A stretch of DNA of 64,000 nucleotides from Desulfobacteraceae bacterium (GCA_014237395.1 JABZFP010000014.1:326673-390672), one strand, 5' to 3'; counted from the first letter of the stretch, positions 34,787-43,246 are shown. Program-made: numbers and translations. Notes: generated by a model not told the origin, from the letters alone.

Positions 34787-35068
34787 CGCGGCGTGGTGAT
34801 AACCAATAAGGCCTTTCGCGGTAAGACGCTGGCCGAAGCCCAGGGAATATTAGAATTCAAACACCGCTACGGGGTGCCAGGCTACCCGGGCCTTTCGCTT
34901 TGAGTAGGGATTAGAGATGTCCCCCCGGACCGAAATCCAAATTGGGGACGTGGCCGTATCGTGGGCGCTGCCCAGAGCAGCACGCCGGTGCTGGGCTACA
35001 CCGTCAGCTACGCCGTCTCCAATGTGCTGCTGACCTTTATGGGGCCGGTGGTGGTGTTTGCGGTGTGA
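34787..35068 (+). pseudogene. Fragments of a second AspT-family exchanger
   Basis: Two short pieces remain. At 34793-34903, VVITNKAFRGKTLAEAQGIL resembles the AspT soluble regulatory domain and ends at a stop. At 34961-35068, AAQSSTPVLGYTVSYAVSNV then LLTFMGPVVVFAV is the characteristic AspT C-terminus with its natural stop. At least 300 residues between and before them are missing. It represents a decayed duplicate or relative of the exchanger at 32074. Confidence 0.75.
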
Positions 35069-35071
35069 AAG

Positions 35072-35190
35072 AAGGTTCAGAAGTTTAGGGTTCCAGGTTC
35101 AAGGCTAAAACATAGGCTTTCCCCAATTAAACTCTGAATGTTGGACCTTGGAAGCTAATGGTTTTAACCTTGAACCCAGAACCTTTGAAC
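35072..35190. repeat. Long imperfect palindrome, GAAC/GTTC family, copy 7 (degenerate)
   Basis: It contains GGGTTCCAGGTTCAAGGC, CTGAATGTTGGACCTTGG and TTGAACCCAGAACCTTTGAA. It lies directly after the AspT remnant. Just after it, 35194-35241 can be read as LKDKEEELQAVLSGM followed by a stop, perhaps the tail of another lost gene. Nothing else is seen up to 35292. Confidence 0.6.
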
Positions 35191-35292
35191 CTCCTCAAAG
35201 ACAAGGAAGAGGAACTGCAGGCCGTTCTGTCAGGCATGTAGGCGAATCATCAAAGGGCCTGAAGGGGCCCAATCCATCAAGCGAGGTGCGCC

Positions 35293-35676
35293 ATGAAAAA
35301 AGGAATAAGTCTGATGGTTTTGTTACTCCTGCTTCTCACCCCTGCGATTGGCGGGGCCGTGGATGAGAAGGATTTCGAAGCCAAAACAACCCAGAATATC
35401 ATCAATTTGTGTACCGCGAGTTCCGAAGACCCGTTGTTTGCGCAGGCGGTCAACTTCTGCCACGGTTACCTGGTGGGAGCCTACCACTACCACGTGGCCC
35501 AGGCCAGCGGGCCCGATGGCGAGCTCATGGTATGCATGCCAGAGCCGCCGCCGTCCCGCAACGAAGCCATTGCCATGTTCATCGAGTGGGCCAAAGCGCA
35601 TCCGGAGTACCGGAACGAACCGCCGGTGGAAACCGAATTCCGCTTTCTCATCGAAACGTGGCCCTGCAATCCCTGA
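35293..35676 (+). CDS. Secreted Rap1a/Tai-like small protein
   Basis: A 127-aa protein with a clear signal peptide (MKKGISLMVLLLLLLTPAIG) and a mature part with Cys pairs: NLC..., NFCHGYLVGAYHY, LMVCMPEP and a final TWPCNP. The CxGYxxG pattern followed by a helix IAMFIEWAKAHPEYRNEPP resembles the Rap1a/Tai fold, first known from type VI secretion immunity proteins but also common as general periplasmic proteins. No T6SS effector is nearby. GAGG precedes the start. It heads four small envelope genes. Confidence 0.6.
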   Translation: MKKGISLMVLLLLLLTPAIGGAVDEKDFEAKTTQNIINLCTASSEDPLFAQAVNFCHGYLVGAYHYHVAQASGPDGELMVCMPEPPPSRNEAIAMFIEWAKAHPEYRNEPPVETEFRFLIETWPCNP

Positions 35677-35710
35677 TTGTTATCGTTTGGGATCATGAAA
35701 GGAGAAGACA

Positions 35711-35986
35711 ATGAAACGACACATGATCATAATTTTTCTGGTGCTCACCCTCGCGGTATGGGGGTGTGCCGGTTTGTCGGACACCCAGCAGCGCAGCATG
35801 ACCGGTGGACTGATGGGCGCAGGCGCCGGGGCGGCCATCGGGGCGATTTCCGGCAATGCCGGGTGGGGGGCCGTCATCGGTGCGGCAGCCGGAACGGCCG
35901 GCGGCTATCTCTACGGCAAACACAAGAAATCCGAACAGAATGCCTATCAGCAAGGGTATGAGGCCGGCCAGAAGAACAAGCCGTAG
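35711..35986 (+). CDS. Glycine-zipper outer-membrane lipoprotein
   Basis: A 91-aa lipoprotein. The signal ends LTLAVWGC. The central GGLMGAGAGAAIGAISGNAG and VIGAAAGTAGGYLYG are classical glycine-zipper repeats, as in YMGG/SlyB-like proteins, able to insert in or pack against membranes. GGAG is well spaced from the ATG. It is in a tight same-strand cluster with its neighbours. Function not known. Confidence 0.8.
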   Translation: MKRHMIIIFLVLTLAVWGCAGLSDTQQRSMTGGLMGAGAGAAIGAISGNAGWGAVIGAAAGTAGGYLYGKHKKSEQNAYQQGYEAGQKNKP

Positions 35987-36000
35987 TATCCGGTGTAACT

Positions 36001-36240
36001 ATGAACACACTGAAGCGTTTGGTTGTGCTGGTCGGTGCGGTGTTGGCGCTTTTGGTCGCCGGCTGCGCGACACCGCCGGAGCCCTTTAGCTTCGAGAAGA
36101 GCAACGAGCTCAAACCGGGCCGGGAGATTTTCACTGGGCAGGAGGGGGTCTACACGATCTACGGCCCCCCTCCGAAGCCTGCCGGGGAGTCTTCCGGAGA
36201 GGAAGACCCGGAGGAATTCGACCACCCGGCCGCCCCATAG
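36001..36240 (+). CDS. Small lipoprotein
   Basis: A 79-aa product with a lipoprotein signal (VLALLVAGC, then ATPPEP). The mature part is short, acidic and Pro-rich (EGVYTIYGPPPKPAG). No family is recognised. It starts 14 bases after the glycine-zipper gene, so co-expression is likely. Confidence 0.7.
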   Translation: MNTLKRLVVLVGAVLALLVAGCATPPEPFSFEKSNELKPGREIFTGQEGVYTIYGPPPKPAGESSGEEDPEEFDHPAAP

Positions 36241-36348
36241 GATAACCATATCAGGCAATCTGATGTCATCGTATTCGTCCGGTGACATCATTTGCCGCCC
36301 TGGCGGCACCCGAAGAAATAACGAAGTTCAAACGAAAGGAGAGAAGTT

Positions 36349-37452
36349 GTGGCAAAGACAGCTATTCTGAAAACGATTTTACTACTGGCAGCGATGGTGG
36401 TCTTCACTTCACAGGCGGTGGCTTTTGAAATCATAACCGAGGAGGACATCACCCAAAACATCATCACCCGCGAGATGCTCATTGCCACGACCGACAACTT
36501 CATCGTTTTATACGATGCCTCGGGCTCCATGGCCGAGGCATACAAGCCGGGTATTCAAAAGCTCGATGCCGAGCTGGAGATTCTGAAACAACAGAGTAAA
36601 ATTCTGCCCAACCTGGACTACAACGCCGGCCTGTATTCCTTTACACCGTTCAAAGCCTATTATGAAATGCAGCCCTTTGTCCGGGAGAAGTTCCGGGAAG
36701 CCGTCAATCAACTGCCCAACACCCAGACCGCCGGCAACTTCGCCGGGCAACCGACCCCTCTGGCCGAAGGCCTCGCGGCCCTGGACCCCATCCTGGCCAA
36801 GCTGGAGGGCAGGACGGTAGTGTTTATCTTCACCGATGGCACCTACACCTACAATCGGGTGACCAAAGAGCGGCCCCTGGACGTCGCCAAGCCTCTGGCG
36901 GACAAGTATGACGTCTGTTTTTACCTGATCAGCTCGGCTACGACCGACAAGGGCAAGAAACTGCTCAACGACATGGCCGCCTTGAACGAGTGCTCGCGGG
37001 TGGTGCCCTTCGACGCCTATTATCAGAATCCCATGTGGGGGCAAGGCGTCCTTTTCGTGGTGGACTCCACGGTGGAGGTGGAAACCATTACCGAGCGCAA
37101 AGTCGTCGGGGTGGAAGTGCGCGACATCAATTTTGCTTTCGACCAGGTGGCCATCGCAGCCGGGGACCACGAGAACCTCAAGCAGGTGGCAGGTTTTCTG
37201 CAAAGCAACCCCAAAGCCTACGCGGTTTTGGCGGGTTTCACGGATAGCAGCGGTGATCCGGAGTACAACCTTCACCTGTCGCGGGCACGGGCCGAGAGCG
37301 CCAAAAACTATATCCTGGAGCAGAACCGCATCGACCCGTCCCGCGTCGTTCCGCTCTGGTATGGGGCCACCAACTTTATCGCAGACAACGACACGGCCGA
37401 AGGCCGCGCCAAGAACCGCCGGGTGGAGATCGCCATCGGCATGCTGGAATGA
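36349..37452 (+). CDS. Periplasmic VWA-OmpA fusion protein
   Basis: A 367-aa exported protein. After a signal peptide ending SQAVAFE, residues about 45-230 form a von Willebrand A-like domain with the metal site VLYDASGSMAEAYKP and VVFIFTDGTYTYN. Residues about 250-367 are an OmpA peptidoglycan-binding domain (AGFTDSSGDPEYNLHLSRAR, then AKNRRVEIAIG). Translation starts at GTG 36349 after AAAGGAGA. It probably anchors to the cell wall and contacts partner proteins through the VWA domain. It may work with the two lipoproteins upstream. Confidence 0.85.
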   Translation: MAKTAILKTILLLAAMVVFTSQAVAFEIITEEDITQNIITREMLIATTDNFIVLYDASGSMAEAYKPGIQKLDAELEILKQQSKILPNLDYNAGLYSFTPFKAYYEMQPFVREKFREAVNQLPNTQTAGNFAGQPTPLAEGLAALDPILAKLEGRTVVFIFTDGTYTYNRVTKERPLDVAKPLADKYDVCFYLISSATTDKGKKLLNDMAALNECSRVVPFDAYYQNPMWGQGVLFVVDSTVEVETITERKVVGVEVRDINFAFDQVAIAAGDHENLKQVAGFLQSNPKAYAVLAGFTDSSGDPEYNLHLSRARAESAKNYILEQNRIDPSRVVPLWYGATNFIADNDTAEGRAKNRRVEIAIGMLE

Positions 37453-37600
37453 TGCTGTGACCTGCCTCCCGATTTCCTTCAGAGGGGTGGGCCATGTCGC
37501 ATCCGGGTAACGTGCTTTCTTGCATGCGTGGTGCCATAACGGGTTTGGCAATCCCTGCAGGGTGTGATGATAGGTCAATGAGCACGTGTCCACCGGGCCA

Positions 37601-37627
37601 TCAGGCGGTCCTTTCTGGACCGCCTGA
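37601..37627. terminator. Perfect 11-bp hairpin
   Basis: TCAGGCGGTCC and GGACCGCCTGA flank a 5-base loop TTTCT. No T-run follows on either strand, so termination efficiency is uncertain. It lies between the VWA-OmpA gene and the mechanosensitive channel gene. Confidence 0.5.
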
Positions 37628-37777
37628 CCCCCAGAGACGTTAGCGGCGGCTATCGATGCCGTCCCCGTTTGCGGAATCGACTATCGAACGTCTGCGTGCG
37701 AACTGTAAAGGGTGTTCGGGGGAGAGGGGTGCGCGCCTTGGCCTATGAGCGGGTTTTTTGATGGCGAGAGGCAGTTT

Positions 37778-39160
37778 ATGACATCATCTTCCATTATCGA
37801 CAAGATCGCAGCCGTTTTTACCTCAGCGGGCCATTGGGTGTCGGTGAATATCTTCCACCCGCCCGGTCTGCTGGAGGTCGGTTTGGCCGGCCTGACCTAC
37901 TTTTTGGCGTGGCTTCTCGCCAGGAAGCTCTGCAGCTTTCTGGAAAGCAAATCCCAACACCCCCCCCATGCCCACTTTCGTTTCAGCCCGGACCATTTCG
38001 CGCTGGTGGTCCGTTTCGTGCTCTGGCTCTTTGCCCTGTGGTTCCTCCAGGTCCTTTTCACTATGCTGAAACTGCCGGCGGAAGCCCTCCGCCTGGCCTT
38101 CGATTTGGCACTTGTCCTGCTTGCCGTTCGCTTTGCAGCCCTCTGCATCAAAAGCCGTTTCTGGGTGCACGTTTTTTACGGCGTGAGTGCAGTGGTGATC
38201 GCCCTGCGCATTTTGGGCTTATGGAATCCCACCGTACACCTGCTGGCAAGCATGACCATCGAGTTAGGCGCCATCAGTTTCTCCGTGTGGGGAATGCTTA
38301 AGGCGATGGCAATTTTCATCGTACTCTGGGGAGCGGGTTCGGTTGCCAGCCGTCTTTTCGCCCACTGGCTGTCGAGCGCCGCCAACCTGACCTATTCGGA
38401 CCGGGTCCTGATCCAGAGGACGTTCAACGGAATGATGGCGGCGATTGTCGTTCTGGTCTCCCTGCACGCCGCCGGCATCCACATGGCGGCCATCGCCTTT
38501 ACCGGTGGGGTGGTCGGCATCGCCATCGGCATAGGGCTGCAGAAGCTTGGTTCCAACTTCGTGAGCGGAATTCACCTTCTGCTCGCCAAACCCATCCGCC
38601 AGGGAGATGTCATCGTGCTGAACGACGCCTTCAGCGGCGCACCCTTTGGATGGGTGACGCGGATCGGGATGATGTACGTCCATCTGGCCACCCGGGACGG
38701 GACCGAACACATGATGCCCAACGAAACGTTTTTGACCCAAAAAATCGAAAACTTGTCCTACAGCGACAATCGGGTGCGGGTGCGCATTTCTTTTGGCATT
38801 GCCTACAAGTCCGATCTTAAAAAGGCCATGACCCTGGCACTGGAGGCGGCCCGGGGCACCGATCGTGTCCTGAAAGCGCCGGAGCCGGCATGTGTAGTGA
38901 CCGCATTCGGCGACAGCAATGTGATGTTCCAAGTCCTGGTCTGGGTGGAGGACCCCCGGCAGGGCCTCGGTCGGATCAAAAGCAATGTCCTTCTGGCGAT
39001 CTGGGAGACCTTTCACAACAACGGCATAGAGTTTGCCTTCCCCCAGCGGGATTTGCATATTGTCGATGGCGGCAAGGCAAAGGGCGATGGACATCTTATG
39101 GCCCGGACAGTGCCGCCAGAGGTCCCCGCCGCCCGAAATGATGCTGATGTTGATCACTGA
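37778..39160 (+). CDS. MscS-family mechanosensitive channel
   Basis: A 460-aa member of the small-conductance mechanosensitive channel family with extra N-terminal membrane helices. The conserved pore helix and beta-domain read AAIAFTGGVVGIAIGIGLQK, then LGSNFVSGIHLLLAKPIRQG and MPNETFLTQKIENLSYSD. It should release solutes during hypo-osmotic shock. ATG 37778 has GAGAGG before it; in-frame ATGs upstream at 37745 and 37760 are less well placed. It precedes a cation antiporter by 30 bases, an ion-homeostasis pairing. Confidence 0.88.
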   Translation: MTSSSIIDKIAAVFTSAGHWVSVNIFHPPGLLEVGLAGLTYFLAWLLARKLCSFLESKSQHPPHAHFRFSPDHFALVVRFVLWLFALWFLQVLFTMLKLPAEALRLAFDLALVLLAVRFAALCIKSRFWVHVFYGVSAVVIALRILGLWNPTVHLLASMTIELGAISFSVWGMLKAMAIFIVLWGAGSVASRLFAHWLSSAANLTYSDRVLIQRTFNGMMAAIVVLVSLHAAGIHMAAIAFTGGVVGIAIGIGLQKLGSNFVSGIHLLLAKPIRQGDVIVLNDAFSGAPFGWVTRIGMMYVHLATRDGTEHMMPNETFLTQKIENLSYSDNRVRVRISFGIAYKSDLKKAMTLALEAARGTDRVLKAPEPACVVTAFGDSNVMFQVLVWVEDPRQGLGRIKSNVLLAIWETFHNNGIEFAFPQRDLHIVDGGKAKGDGHLMARTVPPEVPAARNDADVDH

Positions 39161-39190
39161 ACATAGAAAGATCCCAGCTTACAAAGCGAA

Positions 39191-40402
39191 ATGAATGAAA
39201 GGGAGATGGGAGTGTATCAACATCTCGCCATCCTGGCGGTTTTTATTCTCGTCTACAGTGCCACGGCCGGACGCTTGGAGAAACTGCCCATCAGCGGCGC
39301 GATCCTTGCCCTGGGGTTCGGTCTCGCTTGCGGACCTCTCGGCCTAGGAATTTTTACCCTCAATGTCCATGACGAACTGCTGCGGACCATGGCCGAACTG
39401 ACCCTGGCACTGGTGCTCTTTACCGATGCGGCCCAAGCCGACCTGGATGTTCTCAAAATCAGCCTGCAGATACCTGGGCGTCTGCTATTGGTCGGTCTGC
39501 CGCTGACCATTTTGATGGGATTCAGCCTCGGTGTGTTGATATTCCCCGGGATACCCCTTTTCGAGATCGCCGTGCTTGCGACCATGCTGGCACCCACCGA
39601 CGCGGCTTTAGGCAAGGCCGTGGTAACCAACATGAGCGTTCCGGCAGCGTTGCGGGAGGGTTTGAACGTGGAAAGCGGTTTCAATGACGGAATCTGCGTT
39701 CCGGTTCTACTGGTGTTTCTGGCCCTCGCGACCCATGCCGTGACCCATGAAAGCGGTTTTCACCTGGCGCTGCTGCTGGTCATGCGGGAGATCGGCATCG
39801 GCGCCGCCGTCGGTCTGCTTCTGACAACATCAAGCGTATGGGCACTGCGGAAGTGCGCCCAACGCAATTGGATCACCGCCACCTGGCGGCAGCTTCCAGT
39901 GCCCGCCCTGGCGTTTCTTTGTTTCGCCATGGCGCAGATCCTTGGCGGCAGCGGATTCATCGCCGCCTTTTCCGGCGGGATCCTCTTCGGGGGATTGTTG
40001 AAGTCTTACAAAGGAGACCTGCTACGTGCCGCCGAGGGGGCCGGCGACACCCTTTCCCTGATAACGTGGATGACGTTTGGATCGGTGGTCGTCGGCCAGG
40101 TTGTCGGCAAATTCAGCTGGTCGATTCTGCTCTATTCTGTTCTTAGCCTGACGGTGATTCGGATGCTGCCGGTATATCTGTCGTTTGCAGGGATGACCAT
40201 GAGCACCGGCCGGAAATTGTTTGTCGGCTGGTTCGGCCCCCGGGGTCTGGCCAGCGTCGTGTTCGCCTTCATGGTTCTGCACCACAATCTACCGAACGGA
40301 GAGGAACTGGCCCTAACCGTTGCCTGTACGATAATCCTGAGCATTCTGGCCCATGGTTTCAGCGCGAACCCCCTATCGGCCCTGATGGCGTCAAAAAAAT
40401 AG
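39191..40402 (+). CDS. CPA1-family Na+(K+)/H+ antiporter
   Basis: A 403-aa membrane protein with about 12 segments. Family features are ADLDVLKISLQIPGRLLLVG, the core TMLAPTDAALGKAVVTN with its acid residue, and the NVESGFNDGICVPVLLVFLA motif with paired Asn/Asp, as in NhaP-type antiporters. No C-terminal TrkA domain. A GTG at 39212 has a better-spaced GGGAG than ATG 39191, so the first seven residues are doubtful. Likely expressed with the MscS-type channel. Confidence 0.88.
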   Translation: MNEREMGVYQHLAILAVFILVYSATAGRLEKLPISGAILALGFGLACGPLGLGIFTLNVHDELLRTMAELTLALVLFTDAAQADLDVLKISLQIPGRLLLVGLPLTILMGFSLGVLIFPGIPLFEIAVLATMLAPTDAALGKAVVTNMSVPAALREGLNVESGFNDGICVPVLLVFLALATHAVTHESGFHLALLLVMREIGIGAAVGLLLTTSSVWALRKCAQRNWITATWRQLPVPALAFLCFAMAQILGGSGFIAAFSGGILFGGLLKSYKGDLLRAAEGAGDTLSLITWMTFGSVVVGQVVGKFSWSILLYSVLSLTVIRMLPVYLSFAGMTMSTGRKLFVGWFGPRGLASVVFAFMVLHHNLPNGEELALTVACTIILSILAHGFSANPLSALMASKK

Positions 40403-40471
40403 AATGGCATTAATTGAAAAAAAGCGTCAATCAATCCTGGCCCTTTTGATCGGCGTTTCGAGACCAATGAC

Positions 40472-40792
40472 ATGGCCATCGCCTACCAGTACCGGGTGGC
40501 CGGCAATCGCCTGAAGGTGTGGGGGACGAGCGAAATCCGTTATGAAAGCATCAACGAGCTGGTCTTTCACCTCTACTTTCTGGATGAACGGGACACGGTG
40601 ATCGGCATCCACGATTTCTATTCGTTTCTCGATCACAGTAATTTCATTGCGCTCAAGGACAACACGCGCCAGTTTCATCGTGATTTCACGGTGCCCGAAG
40701 GGGCGGTGGCCTTTGCCCTCGGCTACGACGGGGAGACCGGTCAGAACAAGGAGGAGGACGGCATCTCCTTTTACCACTTTCCGTTCGAATGA
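40472..40792 (+). CDS. Hypothetical protein
   Basis: A 106-aa soluble protein without recognised domain. It contains alternating hydrophobic strands (RLKVWGTSEIRYESINELVF, VAFALGYDGETG), suggesting a beta-rich fold. The frame upstream is open but has no earlier start codon, and the ribosome binding site is weak, so it might be a truncated gene. It lies between the antiporter and cardiolipin synthase genes on the same strand. Confidence 0.55.
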   Translation: MAIAYQYRVAGNRLKVWGTSEIRYESINELVFHLYFLDERDTVIGIHDFYSFLDHSNFIALKDNTRQFHRDFTVPEGAVAFALGYDGETGQNKEEDGISFYHFPFE

Positions 40793-40890
40793 GGACCGGT
40801 TGTGTAACCAGACCGTGGCGCACAAGACGAGAAAGTGGTAAAGAGAGCCACGAAAGACTATTTTTATCCTCATCCGAGCACAGGTGGCCG

Positions 40891-42342
40891 ATGGAAGGGC
40901 CCTTTACCGCCACGCTGTTTTTGCTGATTCATGTGCTTGTTCAATTGGGTTTCATTGTGCGTGTTCTGCTGCGGCCCCACCGTGAGCCGGCCTCGCGCAT
41001 CGCCTGGGTGCTGGTAATCCTCGCTTTTTCGGTTGTAGGTATAATGGCCTATATCCTTTTTGGCGAAACCAACCTCGGGAGGGGCCGCGCGGAACGGATG
41101 CGGGCGGTTATAAAGGCTCTGCCGGATATAAGTGCTTCATCGGGAAAGCCCGATGCGCTGCAATTTACCGATACTCCCTTACGCTACGCGCACCTATTTC
41201 AGCTGGGAAAAACGATCAACGGCTTCCACCCCGTGGACGGCAACCAAGCCCGGCTGCTGCCGGATTCCAATGCGGCCATCGATGCCATGGTGGCCGACAT
41301 CGACGCCGCCCGGGAGCATGTCCACCTGTTGTTTTACATCTGGCTGCCGGACAATAACGGCTGCAAAATTGTCGAGGCGCTGAAGAGGGCGGCGGCGCGC
41401 GGGGTGACCTGCCGCGCCATGGCGGACAGCCTGGGCTCGCGCCTCATGACCCAGTCCGAACACTGGCGGTCCATGCGAAAGACCGGGGTGCACCTGGGCG
41501 TCGCCCTGGCCATCGGCAATCCACTGCTGCGGCCACTGAAGCGGCGTATCGACCTGCGCAATCACCGCAAGATTGTAGTGGTCGACCATGCCGTCACATA
41601 CTGCGGCAGCCAGAACTGCGCTGATCCGGAATTTCGCATCAAGGCCAAGTACGCCCCCTGGGTGGACGCCATGATCCGTTTCGAGGGGCCGATCGCCAGG
41701 CAAAACCAGTATCTGTTTGCCGCCGACTGGGGCGCCGAGACCGGTGAGGATCTGGGGCCTCTGCTCGACCGCCCTATTGCACGACTACCCCAGGGGTTCC
41801 CGGCCCAGGTGATAGGGACCGGCCCCACGGTGCGCTATTCCGCCATGCCTGAAATGTTCGAAACCCTCATGTACGCCGCGCGGAAGGAACTGGTGATCTC
41901 CACCCCATACTACGTGCCCGACGAGGCCATGCAGGCGGCACTTTGTGCCAGTGCCCGCCGGGGAGTGGATACGACCATCATTTTTCCAGCCAGGAACGAC
42001 TCCTGGGTCGTGGGGGCGGCCAGCCGCAGCTACTATAAAGACTTGCTGACCGCCGGGGTTCGCATCTTCGAGTACCAGGGCGGACTGCTGCACACCAAGT
42101 CCCTGACGGTGGACGGCGAGGTGACCCTGATCGGCTCCGCCAACATGGACCGCCGCAGCTTCGAGCTCAACTACGAAAACAACATACTCCTGTATGATCA
42201 GGCCCTGACAACCGATGTGCGCCAACGCCAGGCAAGCTACATCGAACAATCCAGACCGGTCGCCGGCAGCACCGTTGATAGCTGGACTTGGCGGCACCGT
42301 CTTTTGAACAACACGATTGCCATGCTCGGGCCCGTGCTGTAA
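40891..42342 (+). CDS. cls: Cardiolipin synthase / phospholipase D family
   Basis: A 483-aa protein, the size of ClsA (486 aa), that would join two phosphatidylglycerols to cardiolipin in the inner membrane. Two N-terminal membrane helices are followed by two HKD motifs: NHRKIVVVDHAVTYCGSQNC near residue 224 and HTKSLTVDGEVTLIGSANMD near 400, both intact. ATG 40891 is preceded by AGGTGG; longer in-frame starts at 40789 overlap the upstream gene. It lies near the Mla operon and the PagL-like gene, all acting on envelope lipids. Confidence 0.9.
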   Translation: MEGPFTATLFLLIHVLVQLGFIVRVLLRPHREPASRIAWVLVILAFSVVGIMAYILFGETNLGRGRAERMRAVIKALPDISASSGKPDALQFTDTPLRYAHLFQLGKTINGFHPVDGNQARLLPDSNAAIDAMVADIDAAREHVHLLFYIWLPDNNGCKIVEALKRAAARGVTCRAMADSLGSRLMTQSEHWRSMRKTGVHLGVALAIGNPLLRPLKRRIDLRNHRKIVVVDHAVTYCGSQNCADPEFRIKAKYAPWVDAMIRFEGPIARQNQYLFAADWGAETGEDLGPLLDRPIARLPQGFPAQVIGTGPTVRYSAMPEMFETLMYAARKELVISTPYYVPDEAMQAALCASARRGVDTTIIFPARNDSWVVGAASRSYYKDLLTAGVRIFEYQGGLLHTKSLTVDGEVTLIGSANMDRRSFELNYENNILLYDQALTTDVRQRQASYIEQSRPVAGSTVDSWTWRHRLLNNTIAMLGPVL

Positions 42343-42388
42343 AAAAGTGCCCGCCCTGTCGCGCTGGCTCCGATGAATCTCCAGACAC

Positions 42389-42420
42389 TACCCCGTTTTT
42401 CCCCCGTCATGGGGGATTTC
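42389..42420. promoter_or_regulatory. G-run/C-run hairpin element, copy 4
   Basis: TACCCCGTTTTTCCCCCGTC followed by ATGGGGGATTTC. It is the copy outside the palindrome field, 270 bases upstream of the PagL-like gene. The rest of this 350-base gap includes an AGCGG/CCGCT mini-hairpin near 42520 and a short ATG frame at 42628 without recognisable product. Confidence 0.5.
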
Positions 42421-42689
42421 CCTTAACACCGAAAACGTTAAATTGAAAATACCGGTGTATTCTGCAGTTTGCGGTTAGACAACGGAGCAATGGTATAATG
42501 ACGGCCTTATCAGTCAGCGGCAGGTCTCGTTACCGCTGCCATTGCGTTTCCGGGGAATCATCCCACGCGTAAAAGCGTTGTAAAATCTGTCTGATCTATA
42601 TTCCAACACTGAAATGAGGTGTTGGACATGGCCAAGGAAATCAGCGTATTCAGTGAACTGAAGGCGATAGTGCGGGGAGACTTGAAGCT

Positions 42690-43246
42690 ATGGTTCGGAA
42701 ATCGCTGGTTTGCCGGTCGCTGCTGCTAACGTTGGTGGTTATTGTCGGCAGCTGTTTTTACGGTCCAAGTGTTGTCAGGGCAGACGAAACGCTTTGGGAA
42801 ATGGGGGCCCAAGGCGGTTGGAGTTATAACGACGATGAGGAGTCGTTCAACCAGGCGGATATCATCGTGGCTTACCGGCTGCCGCTGCAGTGGCAGCGCT
42901 GGGATGTGTTGAATGCCAGTACCCGACTGACGGGGATGGTCAGTGTCCTGGATGGCGGTGGCGACACCGGTCTCCTGGGCACTCTGGGCCTGGAATTGTT
43001 GATCGGCCTTGGCGACAGCCCTTTCGAGTTTCGGACCGGCGGCGGTGCAACCCTGATGAGCCGCTACAAATACGGGGACGAGGACTTCGGGGGTGCCTTT
43101 CAGTTTACGTCGCACCTTGGCCTCGAGTATCATTTTCTTGAAAGCCTCAGTGCCTTCACAAGGATTCAGCATATGTCCAATGCCGGGATCTACTCGAGAA
43201 CCCGGGGGTGAACCTGATGATGATCGGGCTGCGGTACAGATTTTAG
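42690..43246 (+). pseudogene. PagL-like lipid A 3-O-deacylase, C-terminus frameshifted
   Basis: A signal peptide followed by ~140 residues of amphipathic strands (GLEYHFLESLSAFTRIQHMS) forms the PagL/acyloxyacyl-hydrolase-like barrel. The catalytic His-x-Ser is in QHMSNAGI. The frame then reads SRTRG and stops at 43211. Reading one base shifted gives ENPGVNLMMIGLRYRF and a stop at 43246, the expected family ending with NPG and a terminal aromatic residue. So a one-base deletion near 43190 removes the last strand and probably the third catalytic residue. Real inactivation, phase-variable loss and sequencing error cannot be distinguished. It would trim acyl chains from lipid A in the outer membrane. 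Confidence 0.65.

Noticed and set aside
11878..35190. Repeated GAAC/GTTC words as a possible CRISPR array
   Set aside because: Words are 7-12 bases with irregular spacing, arms are complementary rather than direct repeats with unique spacers, and no cas genes are present.
37530..37560. Possible sigma-54 promoter (TTTGGCAATCCCTGCAG)
   Set aside because: The GG to GC spacing is 8 rather than the required 10 bases.
42628..42729. Short ATG frame upstream of the PagL-like gene
   Set aside because: It overlaps the PagL-like start, has no recognisable product and no supporting conservation visible.
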